From Eleginops maclovinus (Eukaryota; Chordata; Actinopteri; Perciformes; Eleginopidae), in contig NC_086370.1 in the NCBI RefSeq assembly GCF_036324505.1, positions 2,359,953-2,423,952 of the forward strand: a stretch of 64,000 nucleotides of DNA. The letters are read 5' to 3'. This document shows, piece after piece, positions 1 through 20,341 of this stretch. Numbering within the stretch: position 1 is the first letter of the stretch; every line of letters begins with the position of its first letter. The position numbers were made by a program, and so were the translations under genes. The notes beneath the pieces are model-generated. The model was given only the letters and a program-made list of their open reading frames with translations. It was not told the DNA's origin and made no database searches.

Positions 1-5727
<5,727 letters not shown>

Positions 5728-7677
5728 GCTCAGTTTATCCTCTCGGACCTGTGGCTTGTACGCCTCTTTTTTCCTTTTGTCAGGTGGGGAAAAAAAGGAG
5801 ATTACGGAGAACACGGTGCACTAGATTGTCTGGACAGTGTGGGGTTTAGTTTCAAAGCAGCACCTTTCAGCAGGGCAGAGACAGCTATCTAATGTTTGGT
5901 GAAATACTTCCGTCCGTCGACCAAGGAGCCCTATTATCACTGAGCAAAGTCCCTTGCCCAATGATCATGGACTTCTCAGTGAAACTCAACAGTTATTCAA
6001 TGAGCCCCTTTCCTCGTTACATAGACATCGGGCTGATAGATGATCTCCAAATAATCACAGCCATGGATGCGCACTCGCTGTTTCAATTGATTACGGTAAT
6101 TTTGCTGGCTCCAAATTTGCATAACCTCATGAATACACTGAATTGTTTTGGGAAATAGATCAGGTCTTGATAGAGGAGTTCGCTTGTCCCGTCCCCCTCA
6201 GTTTGCCTGCTCCCAGCCCAGAGATTCAAGACAAATGATTGGTCTTGCCTCGCAACCAAGCCTCAGTGAACCCCACATGAAGGCACACATCACAGAGGTA
6301 AAACTCTTCCGTACCTACAGTAAGTTCCCAGGTGCTTCGTTCTTCCTTCCACGGAACATAGCCAGACATTTTTCCCCCGTCTTTTCACAGCGCACCTGAT
6401 TGCCACAGCATGTCAGCAAACTTTAATCCTGTTTTTCCCTTAGACTCTCTCACTAATCAACGGAATTCTGCAATGTGTGGATCTCACCACTATGCTCTTG
6501 TAGGCAGGAGACACTGGGAGCGAGCCAGAGATTGGGAGAGAGAGAGAGACAGGGGAAAAGGATAACATACAAATCCTCGCCGATCACAATTTATCAAGGC
6601 GTCGACGAGCCGGCCAGTTAGAACACTGCGACGGCGCCAGGCTTTAACAGGGAATGTGTTAAAGTTTCCCGTGTTCATTCAGAGACAACGCACTTCACCT
6701 ATGGAGGTCCTGGCCGCTAACGCCACATCCTTCAGTATTCAAATGATTGCACCCCAGAGGCCATCCTTAGCTCTCATAATCTTAACCTGCACATTTGGAA
6801 AAGACAAAAAGGGAAACAAAGCTTGTCATTAGTGTTTAGGCTGCCTACACTCTCTCTCTCACACGCATACCTCTGGAATGGCCCCAACCTCTCTCCACCA
6901 CTCGCTTCCAGCCCACTACCCACCCACCCATCCAACCACCAACTCTTAGCTATTTTCATTGTCAGTGCAACAATATCTCTGAACACAGCAGTGGCCAGTA
7001 ATCCAATAAGACCATTGATTAGGCCACAATGATTCAATTCAAACCCGTGGCCCAGTGCAAGGAGCATTCTCTAGCCCTTCTTGTCACCTTAGCTGGCCAG
7101 AAGCCCTCTTCAATCTGCCCCCCTCCCTGAGTGCCATTCATGCCTTTATGGGAAACAGAGAGGAAAAGGAGTGAAAGATGGCAATTATCTAATTGGACTA
7201 TTAACAAACAATTCTGCGAGTGTGGCTGCCCAGCAGCAGTCTCGGGGTGGGTTTAAGGGCGCATGTTGGACTAACTTTATTCACTGAGTGTTTGGGGGGC
7301 TGCTGCTTGAAGAGAGGCAGGATCCATTGTTTGAGAAAGGTAAAAAAGAGGCTAAAAAGGGAGCGACTAAAGGAGACCTGGGCTTTTCAGGCTGTGCGCA
7401 GAGCCCCAGCCTGGGAAATAGAACAAGGATGCAGCGTCTTGGCCTCTCAGCGACACACAATGGCTGAGCAGGAGAAAAGACTGATGTGTTCAGTTTCCAC
7501 ATTCCCAAAAAACATCACACACTCAGTGCCGCAATGTGTCAAGAATTTTGCCTATAGTTAACGGCAAGTTATCTCTTGAAATGCTTTATGAAATTTCAAT
7601 TGTTAGATTGGCAAAATGTAAGAGCCCGTTCCTGCTTATCAGCTTTGTAAACAACGCAGGACAACAGATACATTGCT
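5728..7677. other. vax1 5' flank / 5' UTR and presumed promoter region
   Basis: This is non-coding sequence upstream of the vax1 start. It is less AT-rich than its surroundings and free of recognisable repeats. The part at about 6700-7260 contains several homeodomain-type TAAT/ATTA cores, for example GGCAATTATCTAATTGG near 7180 and CCAATAAGACCATTGATTAG near 7000. No TATA box was assigned. A regulatory role is inference only. Confidence 0.4.
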
Positions 7678-7844
7678 CACTGAAAAAATGTTGACTTTAA
7701 TTAAATGTATTATGTCAACAGATTTCACATAGCTGTATTAGGTTCGTTGAAAGCAATAATATTAAGTTAAACCTAATATTTGTATTATTGCATTCAACTA
7801 ACCTACTACATTTAATTAAAGTCAACGTTCCAGATGTTTCAGTG
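7678..7844. mobile_element. Inverted-repeat MITE family A, copy 3 (best preserved short copy)
   Basis: It starts CACTGAAAAAATGTTGACTT and ends GTTTCAGTG. The inner arm TTTAATTAAATGTATTATG is complementary to TACTACATTTAATTAAAG on the right side, so the element can fold into a hairpin. No ORF is present. Confidence 0.7.
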
Positions 7845-10160
7845 CAGTGCAAATCCTGTACAAATTGTGAGAAGCATTAAATACCAGAAAACTAAAAACA
7901 CTGATACTGCGAAAAGAGAGGAGAGAGTCCTGAGTTGTGACTGGTAGATATAGTGTTAATTTAGTACTAAGTAAGTAGAAATTTCCTCTCATCATATTTG
8001 TTGGATAACATAAGCAACAATTATACTGAATGTGCATTACCTGCTGCGACGCTGGGTTTGTTTGACCTTGTTTATGTGTTCACTAGCTGTCTTTGGAGAA
8101 ACCATAGAGACGCTGAGTTCAGAAAATGCAAATTAGGTTGATGATACAATGTTTTCATTAAGTCAAATGAATGTTGTTAGACAAGTCAGACTGAGAAACT
8201 GATGAAATACAGGGTAGAGCTGTGCAGCATCTGAAGCAGCAGCACACTGTTATATGAAAATACGGTTGCTTACTTACAGCCTCAAAAAAAGAGAAATAAA
8301 AAAGTGGTATGGTGTGAGGGTAACAGAACACAGGGGTCTCAGTGAATTCAGTGTGGGATATTCCTTTAAAATAACAACTGTTTGTTCCAAAATTCCCAAA
8401 TTGCCCGTTATTATTAACCTTCAACACTCATATAGTTGTATAGCACAAACACGCATGTTTTATTTCCCCCAAAAATGTTTTGCCACATTTTCAAGGGAGA
8501 TTTTAAGGAGGCAGACAGTAAGCTACATTCACCACTGCACTGTCCATACCAAAATACTACAATATATTGTGTGAGTTTTGACTATAACTACTGTGGATAT
8601 ATTTTATATTCTTTCATGTTATTTAAGTGAAACAGCAGAGAGTAGACATGACTAAAACTCTCTGTGAACATATCTGATGTAGCTTGACTGAGAAATTCAT
8701 ATCAAGGAGTTTTGAAGAGGCTATGATGCTATTGGGCTTTCCCCTTTCCTGTAAAGTGTTACAGGTACTTCTGTAACATGGAACACTCGCACTTCTATTG
8801 GCTAGCGACAACATCTCTAAGGGGTTGACCAGTCACAACAGAGCAATCAGAGCAGACTTCGCTCTGGTTGCAGACAGAGGGTGAAAAGAGGTGCTGCAGC
8901 ACAGGCAGTATGAGAAAAACAAAGAGCTTTTGAACATAAAAGCACAGAGACAAGAGAGGCAGGAAATAAATATGATAAACATCAACCTGAAATATAGCAT
9001 AATAAGGGCCCTTTAATTCATTTATTTCTATTCTTTATTGGTATTGGAGAATAAATGAGTTGTTCGATTTAAATCATAAGTTTACACATGCTAAGCGTGA
9101 GCTTGCTAATAAGGCTTCTTATTTTAGTAGTTAATTATAGCTTGTCACTCACAGTCTTTAAGCTTGACTTGTTTAAATATTACATAAAGGTCACATATAA
9201 TGTTTTTTTGGGCCCCCATGTGCAAGAAATGAATATGCATTCTCAAGATTTATAAAACATACATTAATATATAAATATTTATAATAATTGTGGACAATTT
9301 ATATAGATTTATAACTGGCTGTATACGTTTAATATAAGTTGTATGATACCTACACAATTAAGAAACTACAGGATACTGTTGTCAGATCAAAAATGAGTTT
9401 CCAGCTCCTTTAAATAAAAAAAAAGTGCTTAAGAAAAAATCCACATGTTATTATAAATGAATGTCACTGGAAAATACTTGGTGTAGAAAATATCTTTACA
9501 GATATTGCTGTGCTCAGAGTTGGGCCTCCAATAACGATCATTAAAATGTAGGTTATAACAAATGTATAGAATTTATTTATTTTATCTCAAGATTCAAAAG
9601 TTTTATTGTCATATGCACAGCAGCTACAGGAATGGCAATGAAAATCTTAAGTCCCGATCTCCTCCAACAATGCAACATATTATATACGACATAAACAATA
9701 AAACAAATTCAAAAATAAATACAAATAGTGCAGGCAGAAGTCTATATACACACAAACAGAACATGACAAGAACAGAATGTAAAATTAAATATTCTACAGT
9801 AACATCAAATTAAATACAGTTTTTTTTATAGTAATGACTATTTATATAAATAAATTAAAGATGACAACTGTTGAATGCTTATGGAGGCACTTTACAGAGC
9901 TCAGGTGTTTAATAGTCTTATGGCCTGAGTAATGAAACTGTCTCTGAGTCTGGTGGAGAGGAGCTGAAGACACGGCAGCCGTCATCACTGGTGCCATCTT
10001 CTCCTTTTCGTTCTCCAAAGAACTGCTGTTTTAGATGTTTTCAAGCCACTAACAATTGATAATTGCGCATCAGCCAAGAATTATTTATATGATTTTAAAT
10101 GCTACTGGATGATGTATATACAGTACCTAGCAAATGATTCTGCTGTACTCAGCTGGGTTA
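7845..10160. other. AT-rich intergenic DNA with one dispersed repeat
   Basis: No gene-like block is visible. The stretch 9580-9970 resembles a common teleost dispersed repeat: AAGATTCAAAAGTTTTATTG at its start, and a later part reading GGCCTGAGTAATGAAACTGT then CTCTGAGTCTGGTGGAGAGG. I cannot name its family. The remainder shows nothing I can classify. Confidence 0.5.
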
Positions 10161-10704
<544 letters not shown>

Positions 10705-11665
10705 CACCCAGAGCTACTTGGCACTTTGTGGCAAAGCCTTTTGGGTTCTCTAACAGAAGGTAGGTTGCCCATGTTGAGCACAGGCCTTGGAGATCCTTGA
10801 TGTCTGAACGACGACATGCTAACTGAAGATGAATAGTTATATTCCAAGCCCTGCTTTACGTATACAAATGTGGTGATTATGTTCCACAGTAAGAGAGCAA
10901 GCTGTTCTTGAACCCTCCACATAAAGAGCTTCTTTCCATCCATGCGAGGGCTCCACTGGCAGCTGAGCTGAAGAAAAGTGTGATGGTTTTCACAGCGTGG
11001 AATATTATCCTGCTTTATTCTCATTTAGCTCAAAATCCTTGGTGCCTGATAAAATGGGCTGTTGTAGTTACTGATGGCGTTTTGTGAACAAACTATTATA
11101 CAAATGAACCTTTTTCTGAGCTGTTGAACTTTACAAATGCTAACAAGTAAGCTAATAATTGGGATTAATTCCTTTGTGAGATGGTTCCTGGTGTAAGAGC
11201 CTCATACTCCCAGGCCAGTGGTTTTAGGCACTGAGGGTTTCCAGATAATCTGCTCAGCTAATATGCTGCCGACAGCAACACGCTGTTTCAGGGCTGTAGC
11301 GTCTGGAGGAGAGTTAACAGATAATATGTGAAGAAGAACAATAAAGTGCATGTGACACTAGGGTGTTTTTTCATCGCATTCTGCAACACCTTTTGTTCAG
11401 GGTGCTCTGCCTCCCTGATACAATTCCCTGAGCTTTTCCGAAGATGTACAATTTCCATGAACGAACCTGCAGTTTTTCTTGTGCCTCTTCACCGTGTCTG
11501 TAATGCGTAACAGGCTCTGGAGTTCGATGATTCTACATCTACACCCAGCTTTCTGAAACTCCCTACTTGCATTACATGACTGTTTTCCTGTGCAGTGTTT
11601 CTGAAACTCAATCAGGCCTTGGCAAATTGTCCTACCTTATTATATATATTATTATAATTATAATA

Positions 11666-11707
<42 letters not shown>

Positions 11708-12682
11708 GTGGACTGAAGACATTTTATGTATGTATATAGAGAAATGCCGTAAAGCTCAGAGGTCATTTGTGTTTATGGTACTAAATGTAATTATGTGATT
11801 TTAAAGACAGAAAATATAGCAGTAATGACGCACTAATCTGTTGTCGGCAATACATTTCAAGTGTGACATACCAGACAGCCTAAAACCTGCAACAAAGCCT
11901 CTGCAGTAATTGATTTTTTCTGTACATTCTCTGTGAGTAGTTTTAGATAACACTCTTTTGTCGCGCAGACAGCGCCTTGCTGTAGTAATTGTCACAGGTG
12001 TAATTTGAGCAGTTCCTTTGTGTCTCTGCAACAGTTACATCCCCATTGGCAGTCATGGTGTGCATCGAGACTAAAACGTGAGGGGAACAATGGAAAGCAT
12101 CATAAAAGCTTTGAAAATAAATCACGTTTTTTCTTCGCCTCTCTCAGCACTCAGCCAAACATTTGTCAGAGCAGATGGATTTTCTTTCTTTATCAGAGCA
12201 AATCTTTTGGGAGTGTTTGGAAACACGGCAGGCCTGACTGTGAAGCCGCTGCTCTCCGTTTAACCTCATCTTATTTGTATTGGCTGATGCAGAATTACAG
12301 CAGATTAGTCCTGCTGGGAGCTGTGGTGATTAAGTTGCTTACAGCTGTTGAACAGTAAACTAAGAGAGCGACATGTCTGGAGAAAGGACTTACAAATACA
12401 GTGTCATTCCGGCTAATTATTTGTATTTATACCGCTTTAATCCCTGAGAAAGGATGGTGTATGGAGGCCGTGAGATGCAAAACTCGCAAAACAAATGTAA
12501 AGATTTATGTAATTAATATTTTGTTTTGATCAACAATTCACATTAAAAAGACCAACACCAACCAAATGTTGAGGTTTTCTCTAACTTTATGACTTCCTGA
12601 CTCTGTCTGTGGCTCTCATCTGTTTTTTCAAATATGTCCCATGAATATTTTCCTTGTTTTCAAAGGCGAGAGAATAGTGCAA

Positions 12683-12808
<126 letters not shown>

Positions 12809-13340
12809 TTTTAGTATTGTAAGAACATGTTCCCTTTACCCGGAAACAAAAATAATATGATTATTTGGTAAAAATCTACACATTAAACAAAACTAAACAA
12901 TACTCACAGACACAGATGCTGGAAAGACTAAAGTCTAAAACTATGTATTGTAACTAGTGATGCCACACAGCTTTTGTAAATATTTTAGCTATAACCCAAC
13001 TGAATTTTTTTTAAAACAGGACAAAATATAAATATTTGATCATGAGTGAGTATTAGCTCTCTGACGGATTCACCCCAAATTAAACATGTGCATACCTTCA
13101 GTATTAGACAACATGTATATATCTTTATGTATATATTTTTTTACTCAATAAAAAATGTCAGTGCTTCCAAAAATAAATAAAAACACATAGAAATGTGTAT
13201 GAAACGATAATAGCAAATACAATAATTAAATGAGCAGAGAAAGAGTTGATGGAAAATGGTTGTCATCAAACAATATTGCATCCCCACTCATACTTCATAC
13301 TTGCAAAACAAACAAACCATCCACCCACCCACAGACACCT

Positions 13341-13465
<125 letters not shown>

Positions 13466-15774
13466 TATGACGAGCTTAAGATGGTGCTAACTAATTCCCA
13501 AGGTGTTAGGATGCTGGGGGATTTTGTGGCTCCTAGTCCATCTACAGAACTTTGTAAATGGTGCCACGTGAGACAAAATGTATCAAGTTAAGGTACATTT
13601 TTATAAAGCCACAAAGCATAAATGGTCCTTATTGGGAGAAATATATATCTGTACAATATACAGCACCCCCCATCCTCCATAAAACACCCTGTGATGGGGT
13701 GAGAGGCAGGACAGAAGAGACACTGACACACAATCGATGATGCACAGACAGACTGTAAGGGCATTATGCTATGTGCCACCAAACAAGAAAGAAAACCTCC
13801 TGGAACCAGGGAAGACAGACTAAACACAAAAAGAGGCAAAACTGTATTCAGAAGTGACCGGAGACACTGGAGATAAAGCAGGAAATCATATGATGACAGT
13901 TATAAGGAAAGAGCAAACACTGAAGGGCCGGGTCAGAGACGTCCGGATGAAGCTGTCCATCAAATCTGGCTGCATTTGTTGGCCAACTGATCCTTTTTAT
14001 GGAGCAGTGTTCCTGGCAAAAACAGAAACACAGCAAATAAGAGAAAGAAACAAAATTCATAATTTAAAACCTATAGAGGCTCCATGTCTGGAAGGAGGAC
14101 ACGTTTTAAAATTTTTGAGCAAGATATTCAAATACTGTGCATACTCAAATGATGCTGCAGTATAAAGGATTAATAGCAGTTGGGCATGGAAACATGATCA
14201 GATCTTATTCCACTGTACAGTATTTAATTGTACATTCTGTTCTTGTTTATCTTATTCTATTTACATGGATTTAGACTCCTGCATATACTGGGTCACTTAC
14301 AACATTCTCTGCAACATTTAGCTCATTGTATTTTTTTATGACATGTATAGAGTTTACTTCATCTGCATTCAAGCACATTGGTCTTGGAACATAATCTGCA
14401 CTATTCTATTCTTCTATGTTCTAGTCTGTCTCATTTTGCACTACTTTTATTTTATTAAATATTTGTATTTGTTTTATGTCCTATATTTATTACGTTGCAT
14501 TGTTGGGAGAGCCCACTCAAACACTTTTACTCAAGTACAAGATCTGAGATTTTCTCCGACCTCTGGTCTGGTTTCTGTGTTTTTCAATTGTTTTACCACA
14601 TGGTTTTATACTGGTCCCTCAGCTGGCTTTAGGACCGGCTTCTCAGGACAAAGTGGAATAACTTCAGAGCCAGGGGTTCAGAGCCACAGGAACAGTCAGA
14701 TACAAGCTTTGACTGTGAGACTGAAACATGTCGTTGTTATGATGCTCTAGACCAGCGCCTCATTTACATAAAGGTAAAAGCATCTTCACACGTCCTGAAC
14801 AAAGGACCGTGATTCACTCTGGTAATGTCTAATTACAGTCGTATCAAAGCATATTTTTTATTTCACTACTGCTGTATAAAAGATGTCCTTGGTGATTCAT
14901 TAACTTTCAGAATTTAAGAAATCAGTTTTCGTTTTTTTGCAGATGTGAAGTTTGTATAGATCTATAGTACCTCCATTAAACTAAACTGCTGTAAATATGT
15001 GTCTATTTCAGACCCGTAAATATTCATCCTCTACAGTATTATGTTTGTGGACAATAGCAGAGTTGAACAGTATATGGAAAATGACTGCATTATAAATACA
15101 GCTCAGGTGAGTCAGAGTGTGAAAGGATGCATATTTTATTTTCATAAAAGCAGTTTATTTATCATTTTTAAAACACTTTCTCTCCCTAAAGGCTGTCAAA
15201 GACTTCAGGACACTGCTGGGATGTTAAAGTCAGCTGGGAGTAATATAAAATAGTTGTATTACATGGATTTCATTTGAAAATTATAACATTTCAAGATACG
15301 CTGTCTAAAGAAAATGTCTAAATCAGCCTATTCAGGTAACGAAAAAACCCAGTCCCACCCTGTGTTCTCAGCTGTAGCTGTGTCGCTCACACTAACACAC
15401 CCTGAGTGTGTTCCCAAGCATTCCCAGACATTCTCAATCTTAACTCACTGATCACAAAAGTAGACAAAGATAATATGTGTTTGTTACTCTATCTAATCCC
15501 ATACCTACAATGAATGGGCTTTTGATGTAATCATATTCTGATTTGTTGCTCTGCAGCCCATAATCAAAAACCCAATTCACCACTATAAATGATGATGCTG
15601 GAACACATGTCAGTCACTCATTTGCATATGAAGGCAAGGGTTCCTGTGTCAGGCAACATTCAGTATCAGATGCTGTGGCGTTATCAGCCAGAGACGTGCC
15701 ACTACCAATCCTCTGACTCCCTCGTGTGGCCATTAAAGGTAATACTCCTGAGGGCAGTCAAAGGTTCAGGACAT

Positions 15775-16280
15775 CAAGTGCAGTATTGCAGGAAGTACTT
15801 GAGTAAAAGAACATTTATTATGGTCTTAAAATACCCCACTACAAGTAAAAGCCCTGATTTCAAAATGTTACTCCAAGTAAAAGTATAAAAGTATTAACTT
15901 CGAAATATACTTAAGTATGAAAAGTGAAAGTACTCATAATGCACAATGGCCAATTTCAGAATAATTTAAAGTGCAGACCTCAGCTAAATGTATTTCAAGT
16001 AACAAAAGTAAAAGCACTTGTTATGCAGAATGGATATTTCACACTATTATATTATAATGGTTATTATACTCTCCTGTTTTTATACATGTAACAGCGTTTT
16101 AATATCGTAGCTTGTCAAAGTGGATCAAATTAAGATACTTAAAATACTGTGTAGATTAGTACTACAGTACTGCATCTTACCATATCATACAAAATAACTA
16201 CTAACTGTGAGTGTTTAAATAAATGTAGTGGAGTAAAAGTACAATATTTGAGTCTAAAATATAGCAGAGTAACAATAAAT
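15775..16280. repeat. Dispersed AAGTA-rich repeat
   Basis: Repeated AAGTAAAAGTA-type words and GTAGTGGAGTAAAAGTACAA characterise this block. Related stretches occur at about 35945-36040 (same strand) and 40080-40225 (opposite strand). It looks like a high-copy teleost non-coding element; no ORF. Confidence 0.5.
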
Positions 16281-16633
16281 AGCAACAGTTTTAGCACCAC
16301 AGACAGACAGAAGACAGTATATTGCAATTGTTTTTTGTTTGTGTTGACGGATTATCTCACCAACATTTAACAGCACAGTTTGAATGGTAAACTGTTTATT
16401 TGCTTACATTGTTGAGATTAAGTGCACTCATTTTAGCACCGCAAAGTTATACAGGTATTTCTTCATTACACTAATCATTTCTTCATTATCATTTACAGTA
16501 TGCAGAGGTGGAAGAAGTTCAATCAGGAGGGACTTTATTTTTTGTTTAAAGAACATTTATTGACACATGCGCTCTATGATGGAAATGTTAATAGTCTTTG
16601 GTGATTAGACCCCGATCCTGATATTTTATATCT

Positions 16634-16885
16634 TAAAGGTCCCCTATTATGCAAAATGCACTTTTTGATGTCTTTTATACATAAGTGTCCCTGGTGTGTA
16701 AGGAGACTCACAAAGTGTCAGAAAATACAACCCTCTCTCTTTTCCTCTTTACCCACATCTTTAAAAACAGGGGTACAAACGAGATGATCCAGATTTGCTT
16801 CGGTAATGACGTTGAAACCGAAATGTGGGCTGGCTTTACATTGAACTCCTGGCAACGTCCCGCCCCAAAAATATAGCAATGTTCC
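16634..16885. repeat. Dispersed repeat B, uninterrupted copy
   Basis: It contains ATGCAAAATGCACTTTTTG followed directly by ATGTCTTTTATACATAAG and ACTCACAAAGTGTCAGA. A second copy at 47131-47720 is the same sequence split by a solo LTR, so this copy is the empty-site reference. Confidence 0.75.
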
Positions 16886-17959
16886 CATTTGGAACAACAC
16901 ATATTTGGACATCTATTATTTAATAGGATTCGGCACAACTACTTCCATTCCATTCATATCCTTTGCCTTGGAAGGTGTAAGGATCTAATCATTTTGACAG
17001 TGACAGTATTTGCTAAAAACTGACATTTTAGGTGAGTTTCAAACCACCTAAAATGTTTGAAAGAACACCCAAATGAAAAAAAAGGGCATTCACGGCTCAT
17101 GCTCCTTTTTGATGAATAAAGTTTTCTAAATGAAAATATTTCATTTAATTGTCATTGGTTATGGTATTTTTTTAATTCTTTGATTGATTGATATATTTTT
17201 CATATAGTGTTGAGAGTTGTGCCCCCTCCCCTTACCAACACCACACAGTTCTATTAGATCTAGCATCTTAATGCTGCTCTCAGGGTTCACCAGATGCATG
17301 CACTTCACTTTAAAATGTTAAAACAATTCTGCCCGGGGGAGCATGCCCCCGGACCCCCCTAGAGGATGTGAAATCCACCCTACTCCTAAGACATGTCAAC
17401 ATGACTAAGGCCAGGTGACATGGACCTGGTTAACATGAAGAATATATTAATGACACAACCAGCACAAAACACTATGGCTGTGTAGTGGCTTTGCTCAGTG
17501 CAAAACTCCAAGACTTACTTATCCATCATCATACTATCTGAGTTCATTTAATGGTTATTGTACTGCCATGCAGGTGCCCCCCCCCCCCCCCACCCCACAC
17601 AGCTTAAAAAAAGAGGCAACGAAAATGTTTTAGTGCTGCAATTTGCACGCACACAGCTCCACCTCTCCTCTGTGCTAAGCCCATCCAAACTTGAAAACCT
17701 AGCTACGCCCCTGGCTGGCACCTGAACACACTGTTTAATGGTAGCAGCACAACTGATAAATCAGTGGTGAAAAACTCACCCTACTTTAGCTCGATTTTCT
17801 ACAAGCTTTCCATCTACTTTAAGTTCAAGCAGTTTGCTTTCCTTGACTTCCAGTTAAATATTTGCTCTCCTTTTTCAACTGATTTCAGATGGAGGATTTA
17901 AGTGAGACGTCTAGAGAAACAATTACAGTGTTAAAAGTCTTAAAATTATTTTGAGATTC

Positions 17960-18360
17960 AAACTTAAATTTTAACATATAAGAAAGGTAACTAAGACAGC
18001 TTTCTTCCACCTAAGAAATATTGCCAAAGTCCGCCCATTTTTAAACCAACAAGAAGCTGAAAAACGTATCCATGCATTCATATCAAGTAGGTTGGACTAC
18101 TGAAACGCTCTTTTTACTGGTTTAACCAAAAAATCTATCGAAAAGCTCCAGCTTATCCAGCTGCCAGGCTTTTTACAAAAACAGAAAAAGAGCACATTAC
18201 TCCTCTTTTAGCTGCACTACATTGACTGCCAGTGTCTTTTAGAATAGATTTTAAAATCATTTTCCTGGTTTTTAAAGCTCTTAATGGTTTGGCACCCACG
18301 TACCTCACCGAGTCACTATGATTTAGCGTGAGCCGGCTGTATGAAAATGCTATATGATTT
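17960..18360 (+). pseudogene. CR1/L2-type LINE fragment, reverse-transcriptase C-terminal region
   Basis: A broken plus-strand frame reads like the extreme C-terminus of CR1/L2-clade ORF2: HLRNIAKVRPFL, EAEKRIHAFISSRLDY, then KSIEKLQLIQ and, after frame changes, a block like WLPVSFRIDFKI and FKALNGLAPTYL. Several stops and frameshifts are present. It is an old 5'-truncated copy. Confidence 0.7.
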
Positions 18361-18488
18361 GTGTAGTGTCAGCAACATAAATATCCACCAAAACCTCTCT
18401 TTCCAATCCTCTCCCCACCTACAGCAGGAGAGCTATGGAGCCAGGCACGCCAGCAAGGATTTTGTTTCTTCTTTCCAATGCTCTACAC

Positions 18489-20341
18489 CAGGGGTATTTA
18501 AATCCAACGAGGTCCAGTTAGAGAAAATGTCCTCAAGCAAAGGTCCGGAACATCAAAATGTCTAACTGGCGTTATGAATGAGTGTGATATACATTAACTG
18601 TGACCTAGTAGCTGTATCAACGTCTGCATGTAATCAACAACTGACTGCCTCATCAAACAAACAAAGTACAATTCAAAAACAACAATATTTATTGTCACTT
18701 GAACTACACAGATATACAGTATAATACTGTAGATCTCTTTAATGTTCCGCTCGGGCTGCATTTAAAATAAAATAGAGAAAAGAAATAAAATAGCTTTTGA
18801 AAAAGTGTGCATCTTAAAAGAGCTTAATTTTAGAAAGTTTAAATAAAGTGCAGCAGCAGCTTGAGTTTCCCTTTCTCTTTAACCGCTTCACATCTTGACA
18901 GTTTTAGCCAATTATATAACATATCAGTCCGAACACATCATGACAATTGAACAGTTTTAAGGTTTGTCTTTCTGTCCCTCTTATATTCCACTACCTCACT
19001 GACTGTCTTTGGTTCAGTGAGAGAACTGAGCTCTAGCCTGTCCGGCCAGGATTTTAAATTGGGGCTGAAATGGTGTCAGGGCCATTCTCATACACATGTG
19101 AAGTTGCTCATTGGTTAGCCTGGAGCGATGTTTAGTTTGAATTATTTTCATTGTGGAGAAAGCTGCCTCGCAGCTGTATGTGGAGCCAAACATGGTGAAG
19201 ATGTATAGGGCTACTTTCCTCAGACCTTGAAAAGCTGTCTCAGAGACTATTTTGAGCCAGAAAGTGGCAGAGTCAGTTCTTCCAAATTGCTCTTTCAGGG
19301 CCACGTCTGCTTGGAGATCAACCAGTTGCATCTGTAGAGGCCTGGCATTTGCCCACTTGAAGTGCTGTGTGACTTCCTTTGAGAACTCCCTGACATCTGT
19401 GATAAGAAATGGGTTCTGAATGAACATGGTGAGCTGTGGTCCAAAGCTGAAGCTGTCAAAACGTTTGCTGAAGTTTACAACCAGCTTTTCAACAAAGTCA
19501 ACAAAAGAAGACACATGTCTCTGTCCCTGAACCTGTTCCTGCACTGCTAGGAAGTGTGCACAGTCTCCCTGCAGATCTTCCTTGAACACCTCAAGTTTCC
19601 TCTGAAAGGAGAGGACAGCTGTCATCAATTCACAAATTGAATTGTCCTTGCCCTGTAGCTTTCAAGTCAGTTCATTCAGATGTGAAGTGATATCAACCAA
19701 AAAGGCCACTGTGAGCGGGATGGCTCAGGTAAAAGGCAAGAGACGGAAGCGTTCGGGGTTGGGCAAAAAACAATAGCGTTTATTGTTCAAGAAATGTGCA
19801 CACAACAGACAGCTCCGGTACTTTCCGGACGGGCAAGGCCAGGACGGGGTGTGTCGTCTTCCCAGGACCCAGCCTACTGCAAGACCGACCAGAACCAGGT
19901 TACCAACATGCTTTATATTAAATGCCTGATTACCTGATTCCGATCAGCTGTCTGGTCTCCGGCCGAGCCACTCCCCTCACCCCAGCAGCCGGCGCTCTAA
20001 CCACACCCGGCTGCCACAGCCACATTATCCATATTTTTCTCATCTTCAAAAAAGAGAGAAAACTGTGTTGCCTTCTGACTTCTCATCCCTGCCAAGTAAG
20101 CTGCTACTTCCCTTCTGATGGACCAAAAGCGCTCCAACGCCCTGCCTTTGCTGAGTCATCTCACATTGTTGTGCAGCAAAAGATCATCAGCGTTTGCATC
20201 AACTTCTCTGAGCATGCGATGCTGATTGGAAGAGGATGCCCTGAGAAGATTTATCATTTTGATCATTGTTGTTCTGTCTTTATCTATTATGCTTATGATG
20301 TTATGTAGCCAAAGCTGTTTTCCCTGTAACAAGAAGGACAC
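18489..20341 (-). pseudogene. Charlie-like hAT transposase remnant, interrupted by a solo LTR
   Basis: The minus-strand frame resembles the hAT-Charlie proteins related to ZBED5/FAM200. From high to low coordinates it reads NADDLLLHNNVR, then LSKGRALERFWSIRREVAAY, the LTR insertion, NVAFLVDITSHLNEL, KLQGKDNSICELMTAVLSF and an intact 204-codon stretch (19628-19014). The C-terminal dimerisation block GSTYSCEAAFSTMKIIQTKH includes the conserved Glu. At least two in-frame stops lie upstream (after HNNVR, and before KLQGKD). The element end at 18489 reads CAGGGGTATTTAAATCC, a hAT-type terminus. The other terminus is missing where the tandem units begin. Confidence 0.8.
19710..20018 (-). mobile_element. 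Solo LTR (309 bp) with 5-bp target duplication GCCAC
   Basis: The insert begins TGTGAGCGG and ends GGCTGCCACA, giving the TG...CA ends of an LTR. It is flanked by GCCAC at 19705-19709 and 20019-20023. On the minus strand it contains AATAAACG as a possible poly(A) signal. A diverged copy lies at 47170-47476. It has no internal retroviral genes. It interrupts the Charlie-like transposase frame, which resumes on both sides. Confidence 0.85.
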
